DNA of 64,000 nt from JALZOC01 sp031361295 (lineage in GTDB: Bacteria; Acidobacteriota; Vicinamibacteria; Vicinamibacterales; 2-12-FULL-66-21), in NCBI GenBank assembly GCA_031361295.1, contig JANMCN010000133.1:42973-106972 (forward strand). The letters run 5' to 3'. A program made the translations under genes and the position numbers. Under the pieces are notes generated by a model. The model was given only the letters and a program-made list of their open reading frames with translations. It searched no databases and was not told where the DNA came from. Shown piece by piece: positions 22,247-31,911 of this stretch. Every line of letters begins with the position of its first letter. Position 1 is the first letter of the stretch.

Positions 22247-23956
22247 TTATTTCTTCAGCCAATCAGCTATTGCGGCGGCGACGGCAGGCACGACGGTCTT
22301 CTCGGTGAGGCTGGAGTACTCCGATACCTCTCCCGTCGCGGCTGGCACGAGCAGATGGTTCACGCCGGGGAGGTGCACCAGTTCGACTGGGGCCGCTTGT
22401 TTCCTAGCGCGCGCGAGCTGCGCGAGCGCATCGGCATTGGCGGGAGGCACCTGGGTGTCGAGGTCCCCCTGGATGATGAGAATGGGCTGTTTCACCCTCG
22501 GCATCACTTTCGCCGGGTCGAACAGCAGGAGGCTTCGGAACCAGGGCGAATCCGCCTGATCGCGGAGCGGCTGGGGCACGCCCTCCCATCCCTTTTCCGC
22601 GATCACGGCAGCCTGAATCTTCTGCTGCAGCTCGATCTTGGACTGGCGCTCGGCATCAGGCGTCTTCATCAGGTCGAGCATGTGTCGCTGCTGTTCGAGA
22701 ATGAGCTCCGTGCCGGGACGCCCCGGCGCCGACATGAGCACGAGGCGGGCAATCTTGTGTTCGTGCGCAGCGGCAAGCATCGCGACGGCCCCGCCTTCGC
22801 TGTGCCCGGCGACCGCGATGCGCCTCGGGTCGACGTCCGGGCGCGCAGCCATCCACTTCGCGGCCAGCACCAGGTCGTCCGCATAATCCTGCAGCGTCAC
22901 GCGCTCGCTTCTGCCGCCGCTCTGGCCGACGCCCCGCTTGTCGTACCGAAGAACGATGAACCCCTGCGCGGCCAGCGATCCGGCGAGCTGCGCGAAAATC
23001 GGGATGCCGGCCACCAGTTCGTCGCGCTCGACCTGCCCGGACCCGGCGACCAGCACCACCGCGGGGCTGCGCAGCCGCCCGACGCCGGCCGGCATCGTCA
23101 GCGTGCCGGCGAGATTGAAGCCCGCCGCTGGGATGATGACGTCGGCGTCCGTCGGATTTCGAATGGGCTGCGAACGTGTGGAGACCGCCGCCAGATCGGA
23201 ACGAATCAACCTCACTCCTGCGGCCGGTATCTCGAGACGCAGCAGGCGACCGCGCGGGTCGATGGCCGCCGTCGCATCGAGGGCGCCGCCGGGGTTTTGA
23301 ATCGTGAGGCTGTAAACCCTGGTCGCAATCGCGCCGGCAGGGCTGCCAAGCGCCTCGTCCACCACGGATTTCACGTTGACCTTCACCTCGGCGGCCGGGG
23401 CCACGTATACCGGCACGTCGGTGCCCGGGGCCGTGTCGAGCAGCCGCGCGGCCAGCACCACGTACCCCGCGTAGAAATTGTTGGGGAGCACGATGGTTCG
23501 CGCAGAGATCTGGTCGGTCTTCGAGCTGCTGACGCCGTTCTGGGTGATGACGCTGGTTGCCGTGGTGACGCCGAAGGAGGTCGTGAGCGCAAACGTCCGG
23601 CCAGGTTGCGTGGCTTCGATGTGCAGATCAGTCGGCTGCCAGTCGGCCGTGTATTTGAGCTCGAAACGATTCAACGTCACATTGACGGGGGGCCCGAACT
23701 GCCCTGTCGACGAGATGATCCGCGCCGAGCCCGCGCGGGCCACACGGACCTGCTCGGTCCCGACATGCCTGCCGCCCAGAAAGAGCGTGAACTCGGATTC
23801 CCCCTCGATCGAGGCGCCGGCACCCGGCGCCGCTGGAGCGCTTCCCGGGGCCGGCGGCCGGGCCGCGGTGTCCTGTGCGGCGTCCGCGCGGACGGCCGGG
23901 GCGCCGCTGATTAGGATGGCCAGCGACGCAACGGTACAATATCGGGACAGCTGCAT
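22247..23956 (-). CDS. Secreted alpha/beta hydrolase with N-terminal beta domain
   Basis: A 569-residue exported protein. A signal peptide (MQLSRYCTVASLAILISGAPAVRA) is followed by a Pro/Ala linker, an N-terminal beta-rich domain (about 50-270) and an alpha/beta hydrolase domain (about 285-569). The nucleophile Ser is in AVAGHSEGGAVA, the acid in IIQGDLDTQVPP and the His in LPGVNHLLVP. RYDKRGVGQSGG is the typical oxyanion-side loop. It resembles S9-like peptidase/esterase proteins of the family that act on ester or amide bonds in the periplasm. Substrate unknown. A TATCCT hexamer lies six bases before the ATG. Confidence 0.85.
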   Translation of the reverse strand: MQLSRYCTVASLAILISGAPAVRADAAQDTAARPPAPGSAPAAPGAGASIEGESEFTLFLGGRHVGTEQVRVARAGSARIISSTGQFGPPVNVTLNRFELKYTADWQPTDLHIEATQPGRTFALTTSFGVTTATSVITQNGVSSSKTDQISARTIVLPNNFYAGYVVLAARLLDTAPGTDVPVYVAPAAEVKVNVKSVVDEALGSPAGAIATRVYSLTIQNPGGALDATAAIDPRGRLLRLEIPAAGVRLIRSDLAAVSTRSQPIRNPTDADVIIPAAGFNLAGTLTMPAGVGRLRSPAVVLVAGSGQVERDELVAGIPIFAQLAGSLAAQGFIVLRYDKRGVGQSGGRSERVTLQDYADDLVLAAKWMAARPDVDPRRIAVAGHSEGGAVAMLAAAHEHKIARLVLMSAPGRPGTELILEQQRHMLDLMKTPDAERQSKIELQQKIQAAVIAEKGWEGVPQPLRDQADSPWFRSLLLFDPAKVMPRVKQPILIIQGDLDTQVPPANADALAQLARARKQAAPVELVHLPGVNHLLVPAATGEVSEYSSLTEKTVVPAVAAAIADWLKK

Positions 23957-23962
23957 CCTGTC

Positions 23963-23968
23963 AGGATA
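23963..23968 (-). promoter_or_regulatory. -10-like hexamer abutting the secreted hydrolase start
   Basis: TATCCT on the minus strand ends six bases before the ATG at 23956, consistent with a leaderless transcript. Confidence 0.4.
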
Positions 23969-23982
23969 CCAGTAACCTCTCC

Positions 23983-24993
23983 ATGTCTTCAGCCGACGAG
24001 TACCGGGCGATCCGCCAGGGAGCCGCCATCATCGACGTCACGGCGTCGCGCGGGCGCCTCCTTCTCACCGGTGCCGACCGCCGCAGTTACCTGCAGGGGC
24101 TTCTCACCAACGACATTGTCGCGCTGACGCCGGGAACCGGGTGCTACTCCGCTTACCTGACGGCGCAGGGCCGGATGATCGCCGACATGCGCGTTTTCGA
24201 GCTTGGCGACGCACTGCTGGTCGATCTCGATGCATCAGTCGCCGCGCCGGTCCTCGGCAAGTGGGACATGTTCATCTTCAGTGAAGACGTCCGGATCGAG
24301 GATCGCTCCGGTGCCACGAGTCAGCTGGGGATCTACGGTCCGTGCGCCGCGCAGGTGCTGTCGGCCGCGCTCCCCGAAACAGATGTGTCCCGCGAGGCAA
24401 CGTCCCGGCAGGTTGACGCCATGCCGCTGTACGCCAGCGCACGCCGTCCGTTCGGCCAGGATGCCATCATCATCCTTCGCAGCGACGAGCCCGGCGTACC
24501 GGGATTCGATCTGGTGATTCCCCAGGCGGCCGCAGGTGCGCTGATGACGGCGCTCGTTGCGGCTGGCGGAGTCGGCGTGAGCGCTGACACGATCGATGTC
24601 TGCCGCGTCGAGTCGGGGCGCCCGCGCTTCGGTGTCGACATGACGGAGGACACGATCCCGCTCGAAGCCGGCATCGAGGACCGGGCAATCAGCCTGACGA
24701 AGGGGTGCTATGTCGGTCAGGAGATCATCATCCGCGTGCTGCATCGCGGCCACGGGCGGGTTGCACGGCGGCTGGTCGGCCTCGCGATCGCAGGCTCGGA
24801 AGCGGTTCCCCCGCGCGGTGCGGCGGTACACGCGGTCGATCGCGAGATCGGGTCCGTCACGAGTGCCGTTCTGTCTCCTGGGCGTGGCCACGTGATCGCG
24901 CTGGCGTACGTCCACCGGGACTTCACGGCGCCCGGAACGCCGGTGCGCGTCAACCAGGCGGCCGCCACAGTGTCGGCAGTGCCGTTCGTCTGA
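23983..24993 (+). CDS. ygfZ: YgfZ/GcvT-like folate-binding protein
   Basis: A 336-residue protein of the YgfZ group, a tetrahydrofolate-dependent factor needed for iron-sulfur cluster enzymes. The diagnostic motif KGCYVGQEIIIR, with the essential Cys, is present near residue 240. The N-terminal GcvT-like fold is seen in LTGADRRSYLQGLLTNDI. Start at ATG 23983. Divergent from the hydrolase gene by 26 bases and followed after seven bases by the antiporter gene. Confidence 0.92.
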   Translation: MSSADEYRAIRQGAAIIDVTASRGRLLLTGADRRSYLQGLLTNDIVALTPGTGCYSAYLTAQGRMIADMRVFELGDALLVDLDASVAAPVLGKWDMFIFSEDVRIEDRSGATSQLGIYGPCAAQVLSAALPETDVSREATSRQVDAMPLYASARRPFGQDAIIILRSDEPGVPGFDLVIPQAAAGALMTALVAAGGVGVSADTIDVCRVESGRPRFGVDMTEDTIPLEAGIEDRAISLTKGCYVGQEIIIRVLHRGHGRVARRLVGLAIAGSEAVPPRGAAVHAVDREIGSVTSAVLSPGRGHVIALAYVHRDFTAPGTPVRVNQAAATVSAVPFV

Positions 24994-24999
24994 CGCGCG

Positions 25000-26262
25000 G
25001 TGGCTCCGGGACCCTCTCCCGTCGTCATCCTGCTGCTGCAGCTTCTCGTCATCCTGGCGGCGGGACGCGCCATCGGATGGTTGTTTCGACGGGCCGGCCA
25101 GACGGCTGTGATCGGCGAGATGCTCGCGGGAGTACTGCTGGGGCCGTCGCTGCTCGGCCGCGCCCTGCCGAACGCCGAAGGATTTCTCTTCCCCGCCTCG
25201 TCGATGGCTGCCCTTCATCTCGTCAGCCAGCTCGGCGTCGTCCTCTTCATGTTCGTGGTGGGGATGGAGCTCGATCTCCCCGGGCTGCGACACCGGGCGC
25301 GAGCGACGGTGATCATCAGCAACGTCGGGATCGTGGTGCCGTTCTGCCTCGGCGCGCTCCTGGCGGTGCGTCTGTACGAGGCCTATGCGCCCGCCGGGGT
25401 CAGTCTCGCGACGTTTGCACTCTTCTGCGGCGTGGCCATGAGCATCACCGCGTTTCCCGTGCTGGCGCGCATCATTTCCGAACGCGGGCTTTCGGGAACG
25501 CCGCTTGGCACGACCGGTCTCGGATGCGCCGCCATGGCAGACGTCACCGCGTGGTGCCTCCTCGCGATCGTGCTCGCCGTCGGACGGGGATCGGGCGTGG
25601 GCGCGCCGATTGTCGCGGGTCTCTGCGCAGCCCTCATCGCGCTCGTCGTGCTGCGGGGAGTCCGCCCGCACGCCGTCCGTCTCTTCGGATCGACGCGGGA
25701 GATTGTCGCGCCTCCGGCGCTGCTCTCCCTGATTCTGGTGTTCCTGTTCGTCATGGCGCTCCTCACGGAGCTCATCGGGATTCACGCGATTTTCGGCGCC
25801 TTCCTCGCCGGGATGGCCGTCGGGGGCGCCGCCGATCTCCGGGATCCCGTTCGCCGCGCGGTCGAACCGCTCGCGGCGGCGGTCCTGGTGCCGGTGTTCT
25901 TTGCCTATTCAGGCCTTCGCACGGAAATCGGCCTGGTCCACGGGCCGGCGGACTGGATTGTCTGCGGGGCCGTGATCGCCACAGCGGTCACTGGGAAGCT
26001 CGGCGGCACGGCGCTGGCCGCGCGGTGGACCGGCATGCCGTGGCGCGACGGGCTCGCGCTCGGCGCGCTGATGAACACGCGAGGTCTGATGGAATTGATC
26101 GTCCTGAACGTCGGGTACGACCTGGACATCCTGTCGCCAGCGCTCTACACGATGATGGTCGTGATGGCGCTGGCGACGACGTGCATGACGGGGCCGCTGC
26201 TGGGAATCCTCTCGCCCCGTACCGTGACTCACCGGAGGTCGTCGGCTGATTTCGCGCCGTAG
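25000..26262 (+). CDS. Cation/proton antiporter, CPA2 type
   Basis: A 420-residue membrane protein with about 12 hydrophobic helices, matching the Na+/H+ exchanger fold of the CPA2/Kef group. Typical pieces are GEMLAGVLLGPSLLG, QLGVVLFMFVVGMELD and FLAGMAVGG, with the helical-core MSITAFPVLARI and the C-terminal GALMNTRGLMELIVLNVG, which is the family signature. No C-terminal RCK/TrkA-N domain is present, unlike KefB/C. Start at GTG 25000. It overlaps the convergent aldolase gene by 34 bases at its 3-prime end. Confidence 0.9.
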   Translation: MAPGPSPVVILLLQLLVILAAGRAIGWLFRRAGQTAVIGEMLAGVLLGPSLLGRALPNAEGFLFPASSMAALHLVSQLGVVLFMFVVGMELDLPGLRHRARATVIISNVGIVVPFCLGALLAVRLYEAYAPAGVSLATFALFCGVAMSITAFPVLARIISERGLSGTPLGTTGLGCAAMADVTAWCLLAIVLAVGRGSGVGAPIVAGLCAALIALVVLRGVRPHAVRLFGSTREIVAPPALLSLILVFLFVMALLTELIGIHAIFGAFLAGMAVGGAADLRDPVRRAVEPLAAAVLVPVFFAYSGLRTEIGLVHGPADWIVCGAVIATAVTGKLGGTALAARWTGMPWRDGLALGALMNTRGLMELIVLNVGYDLDILSPALYTMMVVMALATTCMTGPLLGILSPRTVTHRRSSADFAP

Positions 26263-27230
26263 AACTCGTACCAGGGATGCGCGGCCGTCAGCCGTTCGTT
26301 GACGTTCTTGATGTTCTTGACACCTTCGTCCTCGAGCCACCGGCGGAACGCGTCTCCACCCTGCTTGCCGTAGACGGCGACGCCATTGGCCCAGGTCGCG
26401 CGTCCGCAGAGCACTCCCGAAAACCGGGTTCCCGCTTCGGCCGCGAGCTCGAGCGTCTCGCTGAATTCGGGATTGCTGACCCCGGCCGAGAGGTAGATGA
26501 ACGGTTTGGTCGAAACGTCAGCGGAACGCCGGAAGTGGTCCATCGCTTCCTTCCGGGAATAGGCCGTCTGGCCGCCTGTCGACTTCGCTCCCTCGACGTA
26601 CTTCATGTTGATGGGCACTTCGACCTTCATCACGTCCACCCCGTAGCGATCCTTCGTGAACTCCTGCATCGTCCTGATGACGAGGTCGGGCTTCTTCCTG
26701 GCGAACTCGAGGCTCTTCTCGTCGACGCCGTTCTCGTACACGATGAACTCGGCAAAGAACGGGATGTCGTTCGCGCGGCACTCGTCGCCGATACGCTCGA
26801 CCCAGGCGTGCTTGCGGACATTGATGTCCTCGGTGTCAGTCGGCGCGTAGTAGAGCAGGATCTTGAGGCAGTCCGCTCCCGCTTCCTTGAGCCGCCGCAC
26901 CGACCAGTTGTCGAGCAGGTCAGGCAGTCGGCCCGGCGTGCTGGCGTCGTAGCCGGTCTTTTCGTAGGCGAGCAGCAGCCCGGACCCTTTTGCGCGGCGC
27001 TTGCTGGCGGGAATGCCCCACTCGGGATCCAGCAGGATCGCGCTCGCGTACTGCGTCAGGACTTCGGTGACGAGGGTCTTGAATTCCTCCATTTCCCGAT
27101 CGCCGACGTCGGAGCCCTTTTCCTTGGCGAGCGACTTCTTGAGCGATCCCCGCTGATCCATTGCCGCCGCAGCGATCACGCCGCGCTCGTTCGAAACCGC
27201 CTTCATTCCCTCGAGCTTGCCTGGTGTCAT
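26229..27230 (-). CDS. Tagatose 1,6-diphosphate aldolase-like protein (LacD family)
   Basis: A 333-residue class I aldolase of the LacD family, which cleaves tagatose 1,6-bisphosphate. Start at ATG 27230 (the longer frame upstream is shadow). Family segments are AAAMDQRGSLKKSL, AILLDPEWGIPAS, GADCLKILLYYAP with the Schiff-base Lys region, and LKVEVP/MKVEVPINMKYVEG. No lactose or galactitol genes are near, so the real substrate may differ (some relatives act on sulfoquinovose or other sugar phosphates). The gene lies alone between the antiporter and thiI genes. Confidence 0.88.
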   Translation of the reverse strand: MTPGKLEGMKAVSNERGVIAAAAMDQRGSLKKSLAKEKGSDVGDREMEEFKTLVTEVLTQYASAILLDPEWGIPASKRRAKGSGLLLAYEKTGYDASTPGRLPDLLDNWSVRRLKEAGADCLKILLYYAPTDTEDINVRKHAWVERIGDECRANDIPFFAEFIVYENGVDEKSLEFARKKPDLVIRTMQEFTKDRYGVDVMKVEVPINMKYVEGAKSTGGQTAYSRKEAMDHFRRSADVSTKPFIYLSAGVSNPEFSETLELAAEAGTRFSGVLCGRATWANGVAVYGKQGGDAFRRWLEDEGVKNIKNVNERLTAAHPWYEFYGAKSADDLR

Positions 27231-27337
27231 TTTCACGATCGTCTCTTTTCCTGCCCTGAACTGAAATACCCGAATGATCGAAACCTGGACCCAAAACCCG
27301 AAACGTACACGCGGATCACCGAATGTCGGATAGCCCG

Positions 27338-28507
27338 CTATTTTAATACAGGAAACTCGAAGTCCTCCACCTCCGCCGCCGTCACCGCGCCCTGCACGAT
27401 GTCGTCGATCGGCAGCCCGGCCTCGGCACGCTCCACGTCGACGGCGCGCGCGCGCGTGGCGGGATGCCGCGGGGTGAAGAGGGTGCAGCAGTCCTGGTCC
27501 GGAATGATGGAAATCGTGTACGACCCGAGCCGTTCCGCTTCGGCAACGATTTCCTCCTTGTCCATTCCGATGAGCGGGCGGAGCACCGGCATCGAGACCA
27601 CGCTGTTGATCAGCGTCAGGTTCTCGAGTGTCTGCGAGGCGACCTGGCCGACGACCTCTCCGGTGACGAGCGCCTGAGCGCGACCGTGGCGGGCGATCTG
27701 TTCGGCGATGCGCATCATGAACCGCCGATAAATCACCACACGCAGCGGGGGTGCCACAGCCAGCACAATCTGCTGCTGAATCTCGCCGAAGGGCACCAGG
27801 AAGAGCCTCGAATGGAGCTGAAAGCGCGCCAGCAGCTTCGCGAGCTCGCGGGTCTTTTCGACCGAGGCGCGCGACAGGATCGGATAGCTGTGGAAGTGCA
27901 CGAAAATGACCCGGCAGCCGCGCCGCATCAATCGCCACGCCGCGACAGGTGAGTCGATTCCCCCCGACAACAGGCAGACGACTCGCCCGCCGACGCCGAC
28001 GGGCATGCCTCCGGCCCCGTGTTCCCGGCCGAAGGAATAGAACGCCTCGTCGGTCAGGAGCTCGACGTGGATGGTGAGCTCCGGGTGATCGAGGTCGACC
28101 GCCCATCCGCGGGCCACCTTGATCTGGCCTCCGATCTCCCGCTCGATCGCCGGCGATGTGAGCGGAAAGCGCTTGTCCGCACGGCGGGCGGACACGCGAA
28201 ACGTGCGCGGCTCGCGATCGCCGAGATCGTTCAGGATCTGGCTGGCGATGGCATCGAGATCGAGGGGCGCTCTCCCGGCCTGCGCGAAGTTGGCGATGCC
28301 GAAGACGCGCGAGACGCGGTCCCGGACAGCCTCCCAGTCCGAGTCCTCGCCCAGGACGAGCTCAATCCGGCCGACCAGCGCCCGAATGTCGCGCACCCGC
28401 AGGTCGGCGGTCGCCGCCTTCAGGTTCCGCACGAGGCGTGCGACGAACCAGGGGCGGTTCTTCCCCTTGAGCGCAATTTCCTGGTAGTGCAGGACGATGG
28501 ACTTCAT
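27338..28507 (-). CDS. thiI: tRNA 4-thiouridine synthetase ThiI (short form)
   Basis: A 389-residue ThiI, which adenylates U8 of tRNA and transfers sulfur. An N-terminal ferredoxin-like/THUMP region (about 1-165) leads to the PP-loop ATPase core (CLLSGGIDSPVAAW near 180) and the conserved LVTGEVVGQVASQTLENL. The rhodanese domain found in the E. coli protein is missing, as in many bacteria, so another sulfurtransferase must supply sulfur; the rhodanese at 38389 is a possible source. The Cys pair DQDCCTLFTPRHP near the C-terminus is the usual short-form feature. Confidence 0.94.
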   Translation of the reverse strand: MKSIVLHYQEIALKGKNRPWFVARLVRNLKAATADLRVRDIRALVGRIELVLGEDSDWEAVRDRVSRVFGIANFAQAGRAPLDLDAIASQILNDLGDREPRTFRVSARRADKRFPLTSPAIEREIGGQIKVARGWAVDLDHPELTIHVELLTDEAFYSFGREHGAGGMPVGVGGRVVCLLSGGIDSPVAAWRLMRRGCRVIFVHFHSYPILSRASVEKTRELAKLLARFQLHSRLFLVPFGEIQQQIVLAVAPPLRVVIYRRFMMRIAEQIARHGRAQALVTGEVVGQVASQTLENLTLINSVVSMPVLRPLIGMDKEEIVAEAERLGSYTISIIPDQDCCTLFTPRHPATRARAVDVERAEAGLPIDDIVQGAVTAAEVEDFEFPVLK

Positions 28508-28568
28508 GAACGGCTGAACGCTGACGTGTGAAGGCTGAAGTGTAAGTCTGAACGGAACGGAGTTTTTT

Positions 28569-29927
28569 TCAGCCGTGTACCAACTCAGCGGCCAGGTGCC
28601 CGCTCACCACGGCACTTTCGATCGTTCCGGGCAGGCCGGTGTCGATCCAGTCGCCAGCCAGATACAGACCTTGTACGGGCGTTGCGGTGCCCGGCCGGAC
28701 CGGCTGCCCTGGTGCGAGCGAGAACGTCGCCTGCTTCTCTCGCACGACCGTCGCGCGCACCAGCCTCGCGTCACGCGCCGCTGGCAGCGCCTGCTCCACC
28801 TCCAGGGCGGCCAGAGAGGTGAGCTCGTCGCTCCCGAGCGACGCCAGCCGTGTCGCGCCGCTCGACACGAGCGACAGATGGGACGCGTCACCGCCGAACG
28901 CCAGCCGCTTGTCGAACATCCACTGCATTTCGCGCCCCGGCAGTCCGACGAACAGCTCGTCCATCACGTGGCGGTCGTACCAGAGGTTGACGGTCACGAT
29001 CGGCATCGATTCCATGGACGTGGCGAGGGTGATGAGGGGGCCGAGCTCAGGCGGCGGGGATGGACCGAACACGGTCCGGAGCGCGAACCACGGGACCGCG
29101 AGCACCACCCGTGGAGCATCAATTCGCTCCCCTCGCACCTCCACCCCGCGCACGCGGCCGTGTTCGACGACGACGCGGGCCAGCGCGTTCACCCGGACGT
29201 CTCCTTCCCGGGCCCGGATGAAGTCACGCGCCGGCTCGGCATACATCTGGTGCAGCGGCTTCACCGGCAGCACCAGGGACGCCGCCGTCGGATCGGGTCC
29301 GAACATCTCCGCCAGCACGCGCACGAATGGCGCGGCGTCGGCGAGATCCGGCGACTGGTTCAGCGCCGCCACCGCCAGGGGATCCCAGAGCCACGCCCGG
29401 AGCTTCGGACGCTGTCCATGCGCGATGAGCCACTCTGACACGGTGCCTGGCGGGATCGCCGAGACCCTTCCGGACTGCCGCAGTTCCGCGCGCGCCCGAC
29501 GCAGCGGGGCAGCGAGCTGCAGGGCCGCGAGCCGATCGCGCCACGGCATGGGGTCCCAGTCGAGAACCGCGGCCAGCAGGTGCAGCGGGGAGGGCAGTGG
29601 AGGGCATCTCAGGACGGAGCGCCCCCCCTGCTTGTCCAGGTACGGGACTTCCATCGAGGGTTGGATGCGGACATTGTCGAGCGCCCCGATCCGGCGCAGG
29701 AAATCGAGGGTGGCGCGATAACAGCCGAAGAGCACGTGCTGTCCGTTGTCGACGAGCTCTCCGGTGTGCCTGTCGACGAACGCCGTGGCGCGCCCGCCAA
29801 GCTGCGCGCGCGCATCGAGGACCGTGACGCGGGCGCCCCGTTCCGCGAGCAACGCGCCGGCGCTCAGACCCGCGAAGCCGCCACCGACGACGACGACGTC
29901 AGGGGAGGACGGGATCACGCCGCCCAC
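28569..29927 (-). CDS. hpnE: Hydroxysqualene dehydroxylase HpnE
   Basis: A 452-residue FAD-dependent amine-oxidase-family enzyme. The FAD site VVVVGGGFAGLSAGALLAERG is near the N-terminus, followed by GGRATAFVD, and a C-terminal GLYLAGDWIDTGLPGTIESAVVSG closes the flavin site. It matches the squalene-associated desaturase-like HpnE group, which reduces hydroxysqualene to squalene. Start assigned to GTG 29927, with a second in-frame GTG a few codons in. It follows hpnD after about 160 bases, and the three genes make the HpnCDE route from farnesyl diphosphate to squalene. Confidence 0.93.
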   Translation of the reverse strand: MGGVIPSSPDVVVVGGGFAGLSAGALLAERGARVTVLDARAQLGGRATAFVDRHTGELVDNGQHVLFGCYRATLDFLRRIGALDNVRIQPSMEVPYLDKQGGRSVLRCPPLPSPLHLLAAVLDWDPMPWRDRLAALQLAAPLRRARAELRQSGRVSAIPPGTVSEWLIAHGQRPKLRAWLWDPLAVAALNQSPDLADAAPFVRVLAEMFGPDPTAASLVLPVKPLHQMYAEPARDFIRAREGDVRVNALARVVVEHGRVRGVEVRGERIDAPRVVLAVPWFALRTVFGPSPPPELGPLITLATSMESMPIVTVNLWYDRHVMDELFVGLPGREMQWMFDKRLAFGGDASHLSLVSSGATRLASLGSDELTSLAALEVEQALPAARDARLVRATVVREKQATFSLAPGQPVRPGTATPVQGLYLAGDWIDTGLPGTIESAVVSGHLAAELVHG

Positions 29928-30084
29928 GGGGCGCCATTGGGTTCAGACCCAGTTCGTCGAACCACAAAAATCCCGGCTCCGCCGCGGCGCCTCCCGGAGT
30001 CCGACCCCGACCACCGGATTGCCCATACTCTAGGCCGCCATGGCCCTGGGATCCCTGCCCGTCCGGTGACACGGTGCGTGGCGG

Positions 30085-30930
30085 TCATCGAAGGCGGACG
30101 GCCGTGCGGGCCCAGGTTGTCGCGGCGATCAGCGCACGCTGCGGGCGTGGGATCCGCACGACGCGGCTGAAGACGTCGTAGTCGGCCGCCTCGATGCGGT
30201 CCAGGATCCGGCGGTAGATGGCCCCCATGATCTCCGCCGCCACCAGTCTCCCTGCGTCCCCGCGGGGCAGGCCAGCCGCCGCGCGTGCGTAGTACTCGCG
30301 GGCGCGCCCGGCCTGGTGCCGCAACAGCGCCTTCACCTGCGGCGAACGCACCCCGTGGCCTGCCGCTGCCGATTCGGCGGCAAGGTCTTCCTCGGTCACT
30401 TCGTGAAGCCGGAGATCCTCGAGGGGAATGTAGAGCCGTCCCTGGGCGAGATCACCGGGCACGTCGCGCAGGATATTCGTGAGCTGCAATGCCACGCCGA
30501 GATCGGTCGCGTACTGCCGTGCGCCGGGATCGGCATATCCGAAGATTTCGAGGCAGACGAGGCCCACGGCCGACGCAACCCTGATGCAGTACTCATAGAG
30601 CTCTCCGAAGGTCTCGTAGCGGCAGTGCCGGAGATCCATTTCGACTCCTTCGATGAGCGCTTCGAAAGCGGCACGCGGGAGGCCGAACTGGGTCACCAGC
30701 GGCAGGAGCGTGCGCCCCTGAGCCGTCTGCGGAGCTCCTCCGTCGAACGCCGCGGCCAGCTCGCTGCGCCAGCGCGCCAGTTCGCCCGCCGCCGCGCCAG
30801 CTGTCGTCCCCGCCGCCTCATCGACCGCGTCGTCCACCGCCCGGCAGAAATCCCAGACCCCGACGAGCGCCCGTCGCTTGTCTGGAGGGAGCACCAGGAA
30901 CGAGTAGTAGAAGTTGGTGTCTCGCGCCAC
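30085..30930 (-). CDS. hpnD: Presqualene diphosphate synthase HpnD
   Basis: A 281-residue squalene/phytoene synthase-family enzyme that condenses two farnesyl diphosphates to presqualene diphosphate. The two Asp-rich motifs are present: DFCRAVDDAVDEAAG (first) and TNILRDVPGDLAQGRLYIPLEDL (second), with the HpnD-typical EGVEMDL segment. Start at GTG 30930, directly adjoining the hpnC stop with no gap, so the genes are translated from one mRNA. Confidence 0.93.
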   Translation of the reverse strand: MARDTNFYYSFLVLPPDKRRALVGVWDFCRAVDDAVDEAAGTTAGAAAGELARWRSELAAAFDGGAPQTAQGRTLLPLVTQFGLPRAAFEALIEGVEMDLRHCRYETFGELYEYCIRVASAVGLVCLEIFGYADPGARQYATDLGVALQLTNILRDVPGDLAQGRLYIPLEDLRLHEVTEEDLAAESAAAGHGVRSPQVKALLRHQAGRAREYYARAAAGLPRGDAGRLVAAEIMGAIYRRILDRIEAADYDVFSRVVRIPRPQRALIAATTWARTAVRLR

Positions 30931-31857
30931 TTAGAGAGATCCGCTTCTTTCAGCGCGGGTCGTTGCGTGCCGCCGGCCCTGGCGCGGCGGCCAGCGCGCG
31001 GCCCGCCACAGCAACGGGATCGCGTCAGCGACCCCGAGAGCGGGTCGATGTCGAAACACATCGAACCGCACATCCTCCAGCCGGTCGAGGATTGACGAGC
31101 CGCCGAGCCACGTCAGCCGAAGCTCCCACCGCAGCCTGCCCTGTGCGCCGTCACACACCGGCCGTCCAGCCTCGAAGAGCGCCCGCGTCCGGCCGGCGAG
31201 CGCCGCGAGCGTCGATTCCCATTCTGGGGTGATACGTCCGGCCTCCAGATCCGCGTCCCTGGCACCGCTGCGATCCCTGTCCTCGAGCGGCACGTACAGC
31301 CGCCCGCGACGCCAGTCGATCGCGAGGTCCTGCCAGAAATTCGTCAGCTGCAGCGCCGTGCACAGCGCATCCGATTGCGCATCGAGCGTCGAATCATCGT
31401 GGCCGGCAATTCTGAGCACGAGGCGTCCCACCGGGTTTGCCGACCGGCGGCAGTAATCGAGCAGGTCGGCCCAGGTCCGGTACCGCGTGGTCGTCACGTC
31501 CTGTCGGAATGCGCTCAGGAGATCGGTCAGCGGCGCGAGCGGAAGCCGGCACCTGCGGATGGTGTTCGCGAGCGCCCTGAAAATCTGCTCCGCGCCGAGC
31601 TGCTCAGGAACGTCGACGCTGGAGTCACCGCGCAGACGACGCTCCCAGCCGTCCAGGAGGCGGAGCCGTTCGGCATCGTCCATCCCCGGTTCGTCCGCAA
31701 AATCATCCGCGCGGCGCGCGAATGCGTACACGGCAGCAATGTGAGGCCGCATCGGGGCGGGCAACAGCCGCGACGCGACCGGAAAGTTCTCGTAATGTTC
31801 CCGGGCCAGCCGCTCGCAATACGCATACGCCGCGCGATCAGCTGGCGACAGGTCCAT
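30931..31857 (-). CDS. hpnC: Hydroxysqualene synthase HpnC
   Basis: A 308-residue prenyltransferase of the squalene synthase family that turns presqualene diphosphate into hydroxysqualene. It has YAFARRADDFADEPG for the first Asp-rich motif and TNFWQDLAIDWRRGRLYVPLED for the second, plus the family opening segment YCERLAREHYENFPVASRLLP. A basic C-terminal tail (APPRQGRRHATTRAER-like) is an extension with no known domain. First gene of hpnC-hpnD-hpnE. Confidence 0.93.
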   Translation of the reverse strand: MDLSPADRAAYAYCERLAREHYENFPVASRLLPAPMRPHIAAVYAFARRADDFADEPGMDDAERLRLLDGWERRLRGDSSVDVPEQLGAEQIFRALANTIRRCRLPLAPLTDLLSAFRQDVTTTRYRTWADLLDYCRRSANPVGRLVLRIAGHDDSTLDAQSDALCTALQLTNFWQDLAIDWRRGRLYVPLEDRDRSGARDADLEAGRITPEWESTLAALAGRTRALFEAGRPVCDGAQGRLRWELRLTWLGGSSILDRLEDVRFDVFRHRPALGVADAIPLLWRAARWPPRQGRRHATTRAERSGSL

Positions 31858-31911
31858 CAGGCGGTCCCGCGCTCGCGCTGTCTCCCCGATACCGGACGAT
31901 CGTGCCGACCG

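Noticed and set aside
24705..26249. Plus-strand ORF of 514 codons in a different frame from the antiporter
   Set aside because: Rich in Arg and Gly with no domain; the antiporter frame is clearly the coding one.
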